DNA of 64,000 nucleotides, from NCBI RefSeq assembly GCF_040530035.1, contig NZ_JBEWCD010000001.1:2294001-2358000 (forward strand). Reading direction: 5' to 3'. Below the pieces are notes generated by a model that saw only the letters and a list, made by a program, of their open reading frames with translations, did not search any database and was not told where the DNA came from. The stretch's first letter is position 1; each line of letters begins with the position of its first letter. Position numbers and translations under genes: made by a program. Below, one piece after another: positions 25,115 through 34,280 of this stretch. The stretch is from Roseibium sp. HPY-6 (GTDB taxonomy: Bacteria; Pseudomonadota; Alphaproteobacteria; Rhizobiales; Stappiaceae).

Positions 25115-26749
25115 ATGAATGCCGGCACGAGCCCCTTTGAACAGGGGCTAGAGAAGAACACCGCCAACTATGCAGCGCTCAGCCCGCTCAGTTTCCTGGC
25201 GCGTGCAGCCGATGTCTTTCCGGAAAAGACGGCCATTGTCCACGGCAAGCAGCGGACCGATTACCGGACTTTCTACCGCCGCGCCCGCCAGCTCGCATCT
25301 GCACTCGCGTCCCTCGGCATCTCCAAAAACGACACTGTCAGCGTGATGCTATCCAACGTACCGCCAATGCTCGAAGCCCACTACGGCGTTCCGATGACAA
25401 AGGCCGTGCTGCATTCCATGAACACGCGTCTCGACGCCAAAGTCATTGCCTTCCAGCTCGATCACGCGAATTGCAAGGTACTGATTACGGACCGCGAATA
25501 TGCGCCTGTCGTTAAGGAAGCCCTTTCACTCGCGACAGTGACCCCAACCGTGATCGACTATTCCGATCCGGAATTCCCACAAGAGGGCGAGCGTCTTGGA
25601 ACGCTTGATTATGAGGCCTTCCTGCAGTCGGGCGCCCCTGACTACGATTGGTCGTTGCCGGATGACGAATGGGATGCGATCACGCTGAACTACACGTCCG
25701 GCACGACAGGAAATCCCAAAGGTGTGGTTTATCATCACCGCGGCGCATATTTGCTGGCGCAGGCCAATGTGATCACCGCGTCAATGGCTAAGCACCCGGT
25801 CTATCTCTGGACGCTGCCGATGTTTCACTGCAACGGTTGGTGTTTTCCCTGGTCGATCTCCATTGTTGCCGGCACGCATGTGTGCCTGCGTTGGGTCAGG
25901 CCGGATGCCATGTGGAGCCTGATCGCCGATGAAAATGTGACCCACCTGTGCGGTGCCCCGATCATCATGTCGACGCTCCTGAACGCGTCAGCCGATCAAA
26001 AACGGGATCTTGACCGCGAAATCGAATTCTTCACAGCTGCCGCACCACCCCCCGAAAGCGTGCTTGCGGCGATGAAAACCGCCGGCTTCAACGTTACGCA
26101 TCTCTATGGTTTGACCGAAGTTTACGGACCGGCGGTGGTCAATGACTGGCAGCAGGAGTGGGACGCTCTCTCGCTGGAACAGCAGGCTCAGAAAAAAGCG
26201 CGGCAGGGTGTCCGCTATGTCGCTCTGGAGGATCTGACGGTCCTGGACCCGGAAACGCTCGCGCCTGTGCCTGCTGACGGAGAAACCCTCGGGGAAGTCA
26301 TGTTCCGCGGCAACGTGGTCATGAAGGGGTATCTGAAGAACCCTGACGCTACGGCGAAGGCCTTTGAGGGAGGCTGGTTTCACTCCGGCGATCTCGGCGT
26401 CATGCATCCGGACGGATACATCCAGCTGAAAGACCGCTCCAAGGACATCATTATCTCCGGCGGAGAAAACATTTCGTCGATCGAGGTCGAGGACGTGCTC
26501 TACAAGCACAAGGACGTTCAGGCGGCAGCCGTCGTTGCACGTCCCGACGAGAAATGGGGTGAAACACCTTGTGCCTTTGTGGAAATCAGAGACGGTGCGG
26601 ATGTTGGCGAGGCGGACCTGATCGCCTTTTGCCGGCAGCACCTTGCGGGCTTTAAAACACCGAAGACAGTTATCTTTTGCGACTTGCCCAAGACGTCGAC
26701 CGGGAAAATCCAGAAGTTTGCCCTGCGTGAAGAAGCTAAGAAGCTCTGA
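25115..26749 (+). CDS. Medium/long-chain acyl-CoA synthetase (AMP-forming)
   Basis: A 544-residue adenylate-forming enzyme. The phosphate-binding motif is LNYTSGTTGNPKGVVYHHRG, followed by LPMFHCNGWCFPW, characteristic of the AlkK/FadD-like branch. Then come THLYGLTEVYGP, GWFHSGDLGVMHPDGY, KDIIISGGENISSIEVE and the C-terminal PKTSTGKIQKFALRE with the catalytic Lys. It activates fatty acids to acyl-CoA. GGGAGGAAGG lies directly upstream of ATG 25115; the longer frame is not family-like. It lies 87 bp after the TauE-like gene, so co-transcription is possible. Confidence 0.92.
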   Translation: MNAGTSPFEQGLEKNTANYAALSPLSFLARAADVFPEKTAIVHGKQRTDYRTFYRRARQLASALASLGISKNDTVSVMLSNVPPMLEAHYGVPMTKAVLHSMNTRLDAKVIAFQLDHANCKVLITDREYAPVVKEALSLATVTPTVIDYSDPEFPQEGERLGTLDYEAFLQSGAPDYDWSLPDDEWDAITLNYTSGTTGNPKGVVYHHRGAYLLAQANVITASMAKHPVYLWTLPMFHCNGWCFPWSISIVAGTHVCLRWVRPDAMWSLIADENVTHLCGAPIIMSTLLNASADQKRDLDREIEFFTAAAPPPESVLAAMKTAGFNVTHLYGLTEVYGPAVVNDWQQEWDALSLEQQAQKKARQGVRYVALEDLTVLDPETLAPVPADGETLGEVMFRGNVVMKGYLKNPDATAKAFEGGWFHSGDLGVMHPDGYIQLKDRSKDIIISGGENISSIEVEDVLYKHKDVQAAAVVARPDEKWGETPCAFVEIRDGADVGEADLIAFCRQHLAGFKTPKTVIFCDLPKTSTGKIQKFALREEAKKL

Positions 26750-26751
26750 CG

Positions 26752-26783
26752 TAAAACAAAAACGCCGCACAAAGCGCGGCGTT
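26752..26783 (-). terminator. Terminator between the acyl-CoA synthetase and YdcH-like genes
   Basis: Stem AACGCCGC / GCGGCGTT with a seven-base loop. The T-rich tail lies on the minus strand, so it mainly ends the minus-strand YdcH-like gene; it also lies 12 bp after the plus-strand synthetase. Confidence 0.82.
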
Positions 26784-26810
26784 CCGGTTCTCTCTCGACA
26801 GTAAAACCGT

Positions 26811-26990
26811 CTAGTGAAGAGTTTTATCGTGCCTTATTCGCTCAATCTCATCCTTGATCTTGAGCTTCTGTCGTTTCATGTCAGCCAATTCCAGTGAGTC
26901 TGTACTCGGATGCATCAGAGCGTCTTCGATTTTGCGTTTCATTTCCGCGTGACGGCGCTCAAGTTCTTCGAGATGCGACTGCATTGACAT
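26811..26990 (-). CDS. YdcH family protein (DUF465)
   Basis: A 59-residue helical-hairpin protein. The pattern LEELERRHAEMKRKIEDAL ... DSLELADMKRQKLKIKDEIERI is typical of DUF465/YdcH. Function unknown. AGGAGG seven bases upstream of ATG 26990 fixes the start; the extension to 27080 is spurious. A second DUF465 gene begins on the opposite strand at 27352. Confidence 0.9.
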   Translation of the reverse strand: MSMQSHLEELERRHAEMKRKIEDALMHPSTDSLELADMKRQKLKIKDEIERIRHDKTLH

Positions 26991-27351
26991 GGATAAACCT
27001 CCTGTCTGTTGGCTCAACGTTAACATCGTGCCACAGGAAATCTGGCCTTGTCGATTGCAGATTCTGCATATCTTACGCATTTCGCCGTCAAATTATGCAT
27101 TCATGCCGATATGCTTAGAAAACTCTAAAAAACCGGGCGCAATTAACTGCTTCAAAACGCTCGAAAAATAACTCCAATTCATTTGCCGGATCAGGACTTC
27201 ACGCTGTGAACAAATATTGGACAGTCGTTTGATGACTTTCCCCTGTCCAACCCCATATGAGACGGCTCAGCCGCGAAAGATGCTATCTTGCCCGCAGGTG
27301 ACAAAATGGACTAGGACTTGTCTCCTGAGTACTGGGGGAATCGAGGGCCAA
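26991..27351. other. Divergent promoter region between two YdcH-like genes
   Basis: No gene is apparent. The stretch is relatively AT-rich around 27090-27180. It must hold the promoters of both flanking DUF465 genes, but I see no palindrome or convincing hexamer pair. Confidence 0.4.
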
Positions 27352-27549
27352 ATGGACACGGATGCTTTGCGAATGGAGCTGGCACAGCTTCGTCAGGAAC
27401 ACAGAGATCTTGACGTCGCAGTGGAGGCACTTGCAGGGACATCAAACCATGACGTCCTTCAGCTGCAGCGCTTGAAGAAGAAAAAACTCATGATCAAGGA
27501 CCGGATAACAGCTCTGGAAGATCAGCTTTTTCCCGACATTATCGCCTGA
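27352..27549 (+). CDS. YdcH family protein (DUF465), second copy
   Basis: A 65-residue protein with the same helical-hairpin pattern: LAQLRQEHRDLDVAVEAL, a short turn, then LQLQRLKKKKLMIKDRITALEDQL. The KKKKLMIKDRI segment is the DUF465 signature. GAGG lies just upstream of ATG 27352. It precedes purE by 134 bp. Confidence 0.9.
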   Translation: MDTDALRMELAQLRQEHRDLDVAVEALAGTSNHDVLQLQRLKKKKLMIKDRITALEDQLFPDIIA

Positions 27550-27683
27550 AAACATGCCCGGCAGTGCAGCGAATGCGCTCACAGGCTGCAAATTTGCGCC
27601 AAGGTACGGTTTCCTGCTTGCGATGCGCCGCACTGTGCATATACTCCGCGCCTTTCTGAGCCCGCCGGACTTTGGAGCTAATA

Positions 27684-28178
27684 ATGGCAAACGCGGATGT
27701 CGCGATCATCATGGGCAGTCAGTCCGACTGGCCGACAATGAAACATGCGGCGGATACGCTCGATCAGCTGGGCGTCACCTATCAGGCCCGCATTGTCTCC
27801 GCCCATCGCACGCCCGAGCGAATGTATGAATTTGCCAAGGGAGCCAAGGCGGAAGGGTTCAAGGTTATCATTGCAGGCGCCGGCGGCGCCGCACACCTGC
27901 CCGGGATGACCGCCTCGCTGACGCCATTGCCGGTTTTTGGAGTGCCGGTGGAAAGCCGGGCTCTTTCCGGTGAAGACAGCCTTCTGTCGATCGTACAGAT
28001 GCCTGGAGGAATACCCGTGGGCACGCTTGCGATCGGGAAAGCCGGTGCGACCAACGCCGCCCTTCTTGCGGCAGCGGTTCTGGCACTCGGTAATCCATCG
28101 GTCGAGGCAGCTCTCGACACCTACCGCGCGGAACGGACCGCCGCTGTGGCGGAATTTCCAACCAACGACACTCCTTAG
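27684..28178 (+). CDS. purE: N5-carboxyaminoimidazole ribonucleotide mutase
   Basis: A 164-residue class I PurE, the usual length. It contains the family motif [13 protein letters not shown], the substrate loop SAHRTPERM and [13 protein letters not shown]. It converts N5-CAIR (made by PurK) into CAIR in purine synthesis. ATG 27684 is preceded by GGAG; the TTG four codons earlier overlaps that site. purK follows 24 bp downstream. Confidence 0.97.
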   Translation: MANADVAIIMGSQSDWPTMKHAADTLDQLGVTYQARIVSAHRTPERMYEFAKGAKAEGFKVIIAGAGGAAHLPGMTASLTPLPVFGVPVESRALSGEDSLLSIVQMPGGIPVGTLAIGKAGATNAALLAAAVLALGNPSVEAALDTYRAERTAAVAEFPTNDTP

Positions 28179-28202
28179 GTTTCTGCAACGCGGAACAGTG
28201 TG

Positions 28203-29297
28203 ATGACGACAAAAGAACGGCTAAAGCCCGGCGACACGATAGGCATTCTCGGAGGCGGTCAACTTGGCAGGATGCTCGCACAGTCGGCGGCGAGCCTGGG
28301 CCTGAAAACACACATTTTCTGCCCTGATCCAAACAGTCCGGCCTTCGACGTCAGCGCAAGTTACACCGTTGCGCCATATGATGACATCGACGCGCTCAAC
28401 CGCTTTGCCAACACGGTTTCGGTCGTCACGTATGAATTCGAGAATGTGCCCGGCCCGACAGCTGCGCATCTCGATGAACGGGTGCCGGTGCGCCCGGGCG
28501 TGCGTGCGCTGGAAGTTTCGCAGGACAGGCTCTTTGAGAAAGAGTTCCTGTCGGGTGCCGGTGTGGCCATTGCCGGATATGCGGAAGTCAACTCGCAGGA
28601 AGATCTTGAAAACGCGGTTGAGGGATTTGGCGGGGCTGGCGTCTTGAAGACCAGACGCTTCGGATATGACGGCAAGGGCCAACTCATGATCCGCGACAAT
28701 GAAACGGTGCCTGGAGCCTACGAGGCCATTGGTGCTGTTCCAGCCGTTCTGGAGGAGTTGGTCCCATTTGAATGCGAGGTTTCGGTCATCGTTGCACGGA
28801 CCCTCGACGGGACGGTTCGCAGCTACGACGTCGCCCGCAACCACCATGAAAATCATATATTAAAATCCTCAACAGTGCCTGCGGGCGTCAGCCCCGAAAC
28901 CGTTGAAACGGCATGCCGCATGGCCGAGCAGATCGTTGCCGGCCTTGAGTACGTCGGAGTCATGGGCGTCGAGATGTTTCTGGTGCGCGATGAGACAGGC
29001 GAAAGGTTGCTGGTCAACGAGGTCGCGCCACGTGTTCACAATTCCGGACACTGGACACAGGATGCCTGCCTGACATCGCAGTTCGACCAGCATATTCGCG
29101 CCGTCGCAGGCTGGTCCCTCGGCTCATCGGACCGCCATTCTGACGTTGTGATGGAAAACCTTATCGGATTTGACGTCGACGCCTGGAGCGACGTTCTGAA
29201 CGACCCGGCAGCGCAGCTCCACCTTTACGGAAAGGCCGAAACGCGAGAGGGCCGAAAGATGGGGCACGTCAACAGAATTGGTCCGAAGTCCGGTTAA
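28203..29297 (+). CDS. purK: N5-carboxyaminoimidazole ribonucleotide synthase
   Basis: A 364-residue ATP-grasp enzyme. The N-terminal preATP-grasp domain shows IGILGGGQLGRMLA. The ATP-grasp core has LKTRRFGYDGKGQ, VLEELVPFECEVSV and the metal-binding VNEVAPRVHNSGHWT. It carboxylates AIR with bicarbonate and ATP to give N5-CAIR, the substrate of PurE encoded just upstream. GGAA precedes ATG 28203. Confidence 0.97.
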   Translation: MTTKERLKPGDTIGILGGGQLGRMLAQSAASLGLKTHIFCPDPNSPAFDVSASYTVAPYDDIDALNRFANTVSVVTYEFENVPGPTAAHLDERVPVRPGVRALEVSQDRLFEKEFLSGAGVAIAGYAEVNSQEDLENAVEGFGGAGVLKTRRFGYDGKGQLMIRDNETVPGAYEAIGAVPAVLEELVPFECEVSVIVARTLDGTVRSYDVARNHHENHILKSSTVPAGVSPETVETACRMAEQIVAGLEYVGVMGVEMFLVRDETGERLLVNEVAPRVHNSGHWTQDACLTSQFDQHIRAVAGWSLGSSDRHSDVVMENLIGFDVDAWSDVLNDPAAQLHLYGKAETREGRKMGHVNRIGPKSG

Positions 29298-29311
29298 GCG
29301 CCACCCTGGCG

Positions 29312-30709
29312 TCAGCCTCTGACCAGTCCGAGTTCCTCGCGGCGTGCAAATCGAAAATTGGCGAGAAGTGCGACGCATGCCAGTCCACCAGCCAATCCGA
29401 TCCACACGCCGACACCGCCCCACCCGGCCAGAAATCCCAGTCCGAGCGACAGGCTGAGACCGACGATCCAATAGCCAAACAGGGCATAGAAAAGTGGTAT
29501 GGTGGTATCGCCAAGTCCACGCAGATTGTTCACGCCGATAATCTGTCCGCCGTCCGCGAGCTGAAACAGCGCCGCAACCAGCAGGAATGAGACACCATAG
29601 GCGAGCACGTCACTCGCTTCCGGATCGTTGAGGTCGAGATAAAGCCCCACAAGCGTTTCCGGAATTGTCCAGAACAGCACGGCGAAGCAGCCCATGAAAA
29701 ACGTGGTCACGCCGAGTGACGTCCACCCTGCCCGGCCGATACCCTCATGATCTCCGCGTCCTGCGGCAAGACTGACCCGGGTCATCGCGGCCATTGACAG
29801 GCCCACGGGAACCATGAAGGTGAGTGAGGCGATCTGGAGCGCGATACCATGGGCTGCCAGTGGGATCGTGCCAAGCCAACCGATCATGATGGCCGAAGCC
29901 GTGAACAGCGACCCTTCGGCAACGATTGTCAGGCCGATCGGCGTTCCAAGGCGCACAATTTGAAAAAAGACTGGCCAATCGGATCGCCAGATACGCCCAA
30001 GCAGATTGTAGCGGCGCAGTTTCGGGTGCAGCAGCGAATAGGCAAGCAGGAACAGGAACGTCGTCGATGCACTGAAGACCGAGGCGATGCCGGCGCCGAC
30101 AAGTTCCAGGCGCGGAAATCCGAAATGGCCGAATATAAGCACATAATCCAGAATTGCGTTCACGACTGCGCCGGCAATCGTTGCCCAAAGGACCACCTGC
30201 GTGCGTTCCATAACGGTCAGAAAGCCCCGGATGGCCATGATCAGCAACGCAGGCAGCATGGTCCACTGGAGGACGCGCATGTAAAGCCCCGCAAGCTGCG
30301 CCAGCTCAGGTTCCTGCCCAAGCCTTAGCAGAATCGATTCGGTGAAAAAGAGAACAACCCAGACGGGGATACTGAACAGCACCGAAACCCAGAAACCCAT
30401 TCGTACGGCCCGGCGAAGGTCGCGCGGCCTGCGTTGACCACGTGCGCGCGCTGCCAGAGGTATGACGGCCTGCAGCACGCCCATGCCGAAGAACCACAAC
30501 AGCATGTAGAAATTGAACGCCAGCACGGAGGCTGCGAGTTCCACCGCACCAAGGCGCCCGATCATCAGGACATCGGTTGTGTTGATCGCCATTTGCGCCA
30601 GTTGCGCCCCGGCCAGCGGCATTCCGAGCGACAGCGTCGGTAGAATATCGCTTTGCCACAAAGTCGCGCTTTTGGACGACTCGGGATCCCGTGACGCAGG
30701 GTGCGCCAT
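29312..30709 (-). CDS. MATE family efflux transporter
   Basis: A 465-residue membrane protein with twelve hydrophobic segments in two halves. MATE landmarks include LPTLSLGMPLAGAQLAQMA, INTTDVLMIGRLG and VVNAILDYVLIFGHFGFP. NorM-type proteins export cationic drugs in exchange for H+ or Na+. GGAGG seven bases upstream of ATG 30709 fixes the start; the TTG at 30724 overlaps that site. It converges with purK, and no terminator is visible in the 14-bp gap. Confidence 0.92.
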   Translation of the reverse strand: MAHPASRDPESSKSATLWQSDILPTLSLGMPLAGAQLAQMAINTTDVLMIGRLGAVELAASVLAFNFYMLLWFFGMGVLQAVIPLAARARGQRRPRDLRRAVRMGFWVSVLFSIPVWVVLFFTESILLRLGQEPELAQLAGLYMRVLQWTMLPALLIMAIRGFLTVMERTQVVLWATIAGAVVNAILDYVLIFGHFGFPRLELVGAGIASVFSASTTFLFLLAYSLLHPKLRRYNLLGRIWRSDWPVFFQIVRLGTPIGLTIVAEGSLFTASAIMIGWLGTIPLAAHGIALQIASLTFMVPVGLSMAAMTRVSLAAGRGDHEGIGRAGWTSLGVTTFFMGCFAVLFWTIPETLVGLYLDLNDPEASDVLAYGVSFLLVAALFQLADGGQIIGVNNLRGLGDTTIPLFYALFGYWIVGLSLSLGLGFLAGWGGVGVWIGLAGGLACVALLANFRFARREELGLVRG

Positions 30710-31095
30710 TGCTTCCTCCAACAATCGGGGCTATGAACCGCCTTCTTGAACGAGGCATTTGGGTTCTGGTGAGAAACTCACCTCTAGTCCTGAAAGCGCA
30801 TTCTGTCCATGGTTGTCATGCCGTGGTTCCATACCGCACGCGGGAATTTGGCCGCAATATTTGCGAATGACTGTGGACACACGCGTGTCCCTCTGGTATT
30901 AACCCGCCTCATGTGAGCGACGCGTCAGCGGCGATCAGGCTTCTGTACACAAGTGAATGCATCGCAGCCATTTGCTGCAATGGTACATCGCGGCGTGGTG
31001 ACAGAACGATCGATTGGAGAGCTGGCAAAGCGTCTTTAATCAAGGTCCAATTTGTCTGCGGTTGTCCGCAGGGCATCGAGAACAGGAAAAAACGC
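30710..31095. other. Intergenic region and leader of rpsU
   Basis: No supported gene. Two structures are visible: a perfect hairpin GGACAC-ACGC-GTGTCC at 30875-30890, and CTGCGG-TTGT-CCGCAG at 31056-31071, about 25 bases before the rpsU start. The second could act on translation or attenuation of rpsU. Confidence 0.45.
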
Positions 31096-31323
31096 GTGCA
31101 GGTTTTGGTTCGCGACAACAATGTCGATCAGGCGCTCAAGGCGCTGAAGAAAAAGATGCAGCGCGAAGGCATCTTCCGTGAAATGAAACTTCGCGGCCAC
31201 TTTGAAAAGCCGTCAGAAAAAAAGGCGCGCGAAAAGGCTGAAGCCGTCCGCCGCGCACGCAAGCTGGCTCGCAAGCGGGCACAGCGCGAAGGTCTTCTTC
31301 CGGGCAAGTCTGCTCGCCGCTAA
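31096..31323 (+). CDS. rpsU: 30S ribosomal protein S21
   Basis: A 75-residue basic protein. The start [20 protein letters not shown], then [21 protein letters not shown] and an Arg/Lys-rich tail, are typical of S21. The start is GTG 31096 with AGGA nine bases upstream; the long in-frame extension to 30913 is not S21-like. S21 sits near the mRNA exit of the 30S subunit. A strong terminator follows. Confidence 0.96.
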   Translation: MQVLVRDNNVDQALKALKKKMQREGIFREMKLRGHFEKPSEKKAREKAEAVRRARKLARKRAQREGLLPGKSARR

Positions 31324-31381
31324 AGCGGCTGGAGTACGCCCGGCGGTTTGAACCGTCCTTATCAAGAAAATCTGCCGTGAG

Positions 31382-31407
31382 GCCGACCGAAATACGGTCG
31401 GCTTTTT
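31382..31407 (+). terminator. Rho-independent terminator of rpsU
   Basis: Perfect 8-bp stem GCCGACCG / CGGTCGGC, five-base loop and five T. Confidence 0.92.
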
Positions 31408-31523
31408 GGCGTTTTCAAAAAGAATCTTCTGGACGTAAGTAAGCATAAATAAGCGCAGCCACATTACCGCCCTATTGGAGGCTGATGTACGGCATGTTCA
31501 AACGCTAGACTGTAAGAAAGCAA

Positions 31524-32348
31524 ATGTGCCGCATGCGCAAATTTCTGCCTCACGCGACTGTTTTCAGCCTTGCCGCACTACTCGCTGCGTGCAACACGTC
31601 TGGCGTTTATGATGACGTCCCGGTCAACAGGTCTGCCGGTTCATCCACGAACATTGCTTCGCTCACCGCCGTGATCGATTCGAATCCGTCCGATGCGACT
31701 GCCTATAGCACGCGCGGCATTGCCTATGGCCAGGCCGGCAAACTTGACCAGTCGATTGAAGATTTCAACCGGGCGATCCAGCTCAATCCACAGTCCTACC
31801 AGACCTATGCGAACCGGGCGCTGGTGCTGCGCCGGCAAGGCAAGACCGACCTTGCCGTTTCGGACTACACGCGCGCGATCAACATCAAGCCGGATTACGA
31901 CGTCGCCTATGTTGGTCGTGGCAATATTTATCGCCAGCAGGGCAACTACAACGCTGCGCTGGCCGATTTTAACTCCGTTATCGCCCGTGACAGCAGTGAT
32001 GCCCGCGCATTCTACAATCGTGGTCTGATTTATCAGGCGCAAAAGCAGGACAATCTCGCGATCGAGGACTTTGCAACTGCGATCGGCCTCAACCCGAAAG
32101 CCAGCGCACCATATATCGCCCGCGGCATCTCCTACCTCGCGATCAACGATCCGGACGCCGCGTTCGAGGATTTGTCCATGGCGGTTAACCTGGACCGGGA
32201 ATCATCCGTTGCCTGGGCAAATCGCGGGCTCGCACTCGAATTGCTCGGCAAACCGCAGGACGCTCGCCGCAATTATTCCCGCGCAATGTCACTGGACAAT
32301 TCCAACAAGATCGCGCGTGAAGGTCTCGGCCGGGTCGGTCAGGGCTAA
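31524..32348 (+). CDS. TPR-repeat lipoprotein
   Basis: A 274-residue protein with a lipoprotein signal peptide: a basic N-terminus, a hydrophobic core and the lipobox LAAC near residue 22. About six tetratricopeptide repeats follow from residue 55 onward, each with the A-x3-RG or NRG pattern and D/N-P at the end (for example AIQLNPQSYQTYANRAL and AINIKPDYDVAYVGRG). It probably acts as a scaffold at the inner or outer membrane facing the periplasm, as NlpI-like proteins do. Met at 31533 is an alternative start. Confidence 0.9.
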   Translation: MCRMRKFLPHATVFSLAALLAACNTSGVYDDVPVNRSAGSSTNIASLTAVIDSNPSDATAYSTRGIAYGQAGKLDQSIEDFNRAIQLNPQSYQTYANRALVLRRQGKTDLAVSDYTRAINIKPDYDVAYVGRGNIYRQQGNYNAALADFNSVIARDSSDARAFYNRGLIYQAQKQDNLAIEDFATAIGLNPKASAPYIARGISYLAINDPDAAFEDLSMAVNLDRESSVAWANRGLALELLGKPQDARRNYSRAMSLDNSNKIAREGLGRVGQG

Positions 32349-32461
32349 CGATCACTGCAAGCACAAACCGCGTGCCCTCTGATCTGAATCAACGTGAAAA
32401 AAATAGTCTCAGTTTACATTGGAACCTTCCAGCATCTGTTCTGACACCGATGGAAGGCGCC

Positions 32462-33046
32462 GTGAAAACCATCCTGATACTGGACGGCCACCCGGACCCG
32501 GACAACGAGCACCTTTGTCACGCGCTCGCCAAAGCATACTCAGTTGGCGCGGAGCGGGCGGCACATCGCCCGAAGCTGGTCCGTGTCGCGGATCTTGACT
32601 TTCCCATTCTCCGCAAACCATCGGATTTCACCAGCGAGCCGAGCCCGGAAACCATCAGGCCCGTGCGTGACGCCCTGCTGGAAGCAGATCACCTGGTGCT
32701 GATCTATCCCCTCTGGCTCGGCACGCTGCCGGCCTATACCAAGGCCTTTCTTGAACAGCTTCTTCACTATGACACCGCATTCGAACGCTCAGTGGGCGAC
32801 CGCTGGCCAAAAGGCAAGATGCGCGGAAAGTCGGCACGGATCGTCCTGACCACCGGCATGCCCGCCCTTGCCTACAAACTCTGGTATGGCGCACACAGTC
32901 TGAAAAGCCTGAAGCGCAATATCCTTGGCTTCGTCGGGTTCAAACCTGTCAGGTCCACGGTCTTCGGCATGGTAGAACACGCCGAACCGGCACAAGTCGG
33001 CCGCTGGCTGAAAACGATGGAGAAACTTGGAAGTAGGTCAGCCTGA
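32462..33046 (+). CDS. NAD(P)H-dependent oxidoreductase, flavodoxin-like fold
   Basis: A protein of about 194 residues in the NQO1/modulator-of-drug-activity group. It begins VKTILILDGHPDPDNEHLCHAL, the flavin-phosphate-binding start of the family, and contains DHLVLIYPLWLGTLPAYTKAFLEQ and LTTGMPALAYKLWYG. It reduces quinones or similar acceptors using FMN/FAD (family knowledge). GGAAGG lies just upstream of GTG 32462; the ATG four codons earlier is also possible. Longer extensions are not family-like. Confidence 0.87.
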   Translation: MKTILILDGHPDPDNEHLCHALAKAYSVGAERAAHRPKLVRVADLDFPILRKPSDFTSEPSPETIRPVRDALLEADHLVLIYPLWLGTLPAYTKAFLEQLLHYDTAFERSVGDRWPKGKMRGKSARIVLTTGMPALAYKLWYGAHSLKSLKRNILGFVGFKPVRSTVFGMVEHAEPAQVGRWLKTMEKLGSRSA

Positions 33047-33066
33047 GTGCGACGGCCGGGAAACGT

Positions 33067-33738
33067 CTAGAACGGACATCGTGAGTGGAACGTCACCCGT
33101 TCACCACCGGTCGGGTGATGCAGCTCGAGGCTCTCTGCATGAAGCGCCAGTCGGCCCGACGCTGCCAACGCCTCCCCCTCGGCATAAAAGCGGTCACCCA
33201 GAATCGGATGCCCAAGCGCGAGCATATGCACCCTCAATTGATGTGAGCGACCGGTATGGGGAAAAAGCCTGACGCGTGTCGTCTTGTCGAACCGGCTGAT
33301 CACCTGCCAGTTCGTGAGCGCCTCCTTGCCGTTTTCGTGGCAGACCATTTGCCTCGGCCGGTTCGGCCAGTCGCAAATCAACGGCAAGTCCACCTCGCCG
33401 CTGTCCTCTTTAACCAGTCCCCAGACGTCAGCGATGTAAGTCTTCCTGGTCTTGCGTCGTTCGAATTGCAGACCGAGATGCCGATGCGCACCGGCATTCA
33501 TCGCGAGCACCATGACGCCGGAAGTGTCCATGTCGAGCCGATGAACAATACGCGCTTGCGGATAAATGCTCTGCGCCCGGGCTTCAAGACAGTCTGAATG
33601 CTCCGGAGCCTTGCCGGGCACACTCAGCAATCCACTCGGCTTGCCCACGACCAGCAAATCGCTGTCGGCATGAAGAACCGGCAGGAACGGCTCCTGTGGC
33701 GGACTGTAGACAAACGAATCGGGTGCAATCGTGGACAT
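33067..33738 (-). CDS. RluA family rRNA/tRNA pseudouridine synthase
   Basis: A 223-residue pseudouridine synthase of RluA size, without the N-terminal S4 domain of RluC/RluD. The catalytic motif HRLDMDTSG places the nucleophilic Asp at about residue 69. RKTYIADVWG and the RLFPHTGRSHQLRVH motif complete the active site. E. coli RluA modifies 23S rRNA 746 and tRNA position 32; the same target is plausible. Convergent with the oxidoreductase gene 20 bp away. Confidence 0.9.
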   Translation of the reverse strand: MSTIAPDSFVYSPPQEPFLPVLHADSDLLVVGKPSGLLSVPGKAPEHSDCLEARAQSIYPQARIVHRLDMDTSGVMVLAMNAGAHRHLGLQFERRKTRKTYIADVWGLVKEDSGEVDLPLICDWPNRPRQMVCHENGKEALTNWQVISRFDKTTRVRLFPHTGRSHQLRVHMLALGHPILGDRFYAEGEALAASGRLALHAESLELHHPTGGERVTFHSRCPF

Positions 33739-33762
33739 ATGATCCGTATCGGATTTACTGGC

Positions 33763-33793
33763 AAAAACAAAAAGCGCGGCTGTAGGCCGCGCT
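33763..33793 (-). terminator. Terminator of the cytochrome oxidase subunit IV gene
   Basis: Stem AGCGCGGC / GCCGCGCT with a five-base loop. On the minus strand it is followed by TTTTTGTTTTT. It separates the subunit IV gene from the RluA-type gene. Confidence 0.88.
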
Positions 33794-33838
33794 CTTTCAA
33801 AGTGTTTCCACGATCAGTGAACCGTTACCCTTCGCGGG

Positions 33839-34120
33839 TTAGACGGTGAGGATCGCCAGCACACCGGTCAGCACGAAGATAGCCGTTGGCGGGATCCAAC
33901 CTGAGTCCCCCAGCGCCAGTCCGATCGCGGACGCCACAAGCGTGGCAATCAGCATCAGCCACCCGAACACAACCGCTGTCGTACCGCCGAAAGCGAACAG
34001 GATCAGGCAAAGCACAATGTTGAGAACTGCAATGGTGCCCACTTTGGAGAAGTTGATGAAACCCTCGTAAGTCCGCTCGTGAGAGTCATAGTCCATCGCG
34101 GGTGCATTTTCGTCAGACAT
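33839..34120 (-). CDS. aa3-type cytochrome c oxidase subunit IV
   Basis: A 93-residue protein with the family N-terminus (MDYDSHERTYEGFINFSKVGTI) followed by two or three hydrophobic segments. The alphaproteobacterial subunit IV is normally a short single-helix protein of about 50-70 residues; here the N-terminal part is family-like and the extra C-terminal helices (WLMLIATLVASAIG and IFVLTGVLAIL) lengthen it. It would sit in the inner membrane with the aa3 oxidase, whose main subunits are not in this window. Confidence 0.85.
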   Translation of the reverse strand: MSDENAPAMDYDSHERTYEGFINFSKVGTIAVLNIVLCLILFAFGGTTAVVFGWLMLIATLVASAIGLALGDSGWIPPTAIFVLTGVLAILTV

Positions 34121-34280
34121 GAAGTTCCCCAGAAAAAATCACTGTTGGCAGCCTTCATACAATAAAGAACGCCGGTTCGGCAATGAGGCGTATTGCATTA
34201 TAAGGCCGGTTTGACGCGACTTTTTGCCCGCCTCATGCCAGGGCTGGGCTCGGGGACGGTATTGGGCTCAAAAAGCAGCC

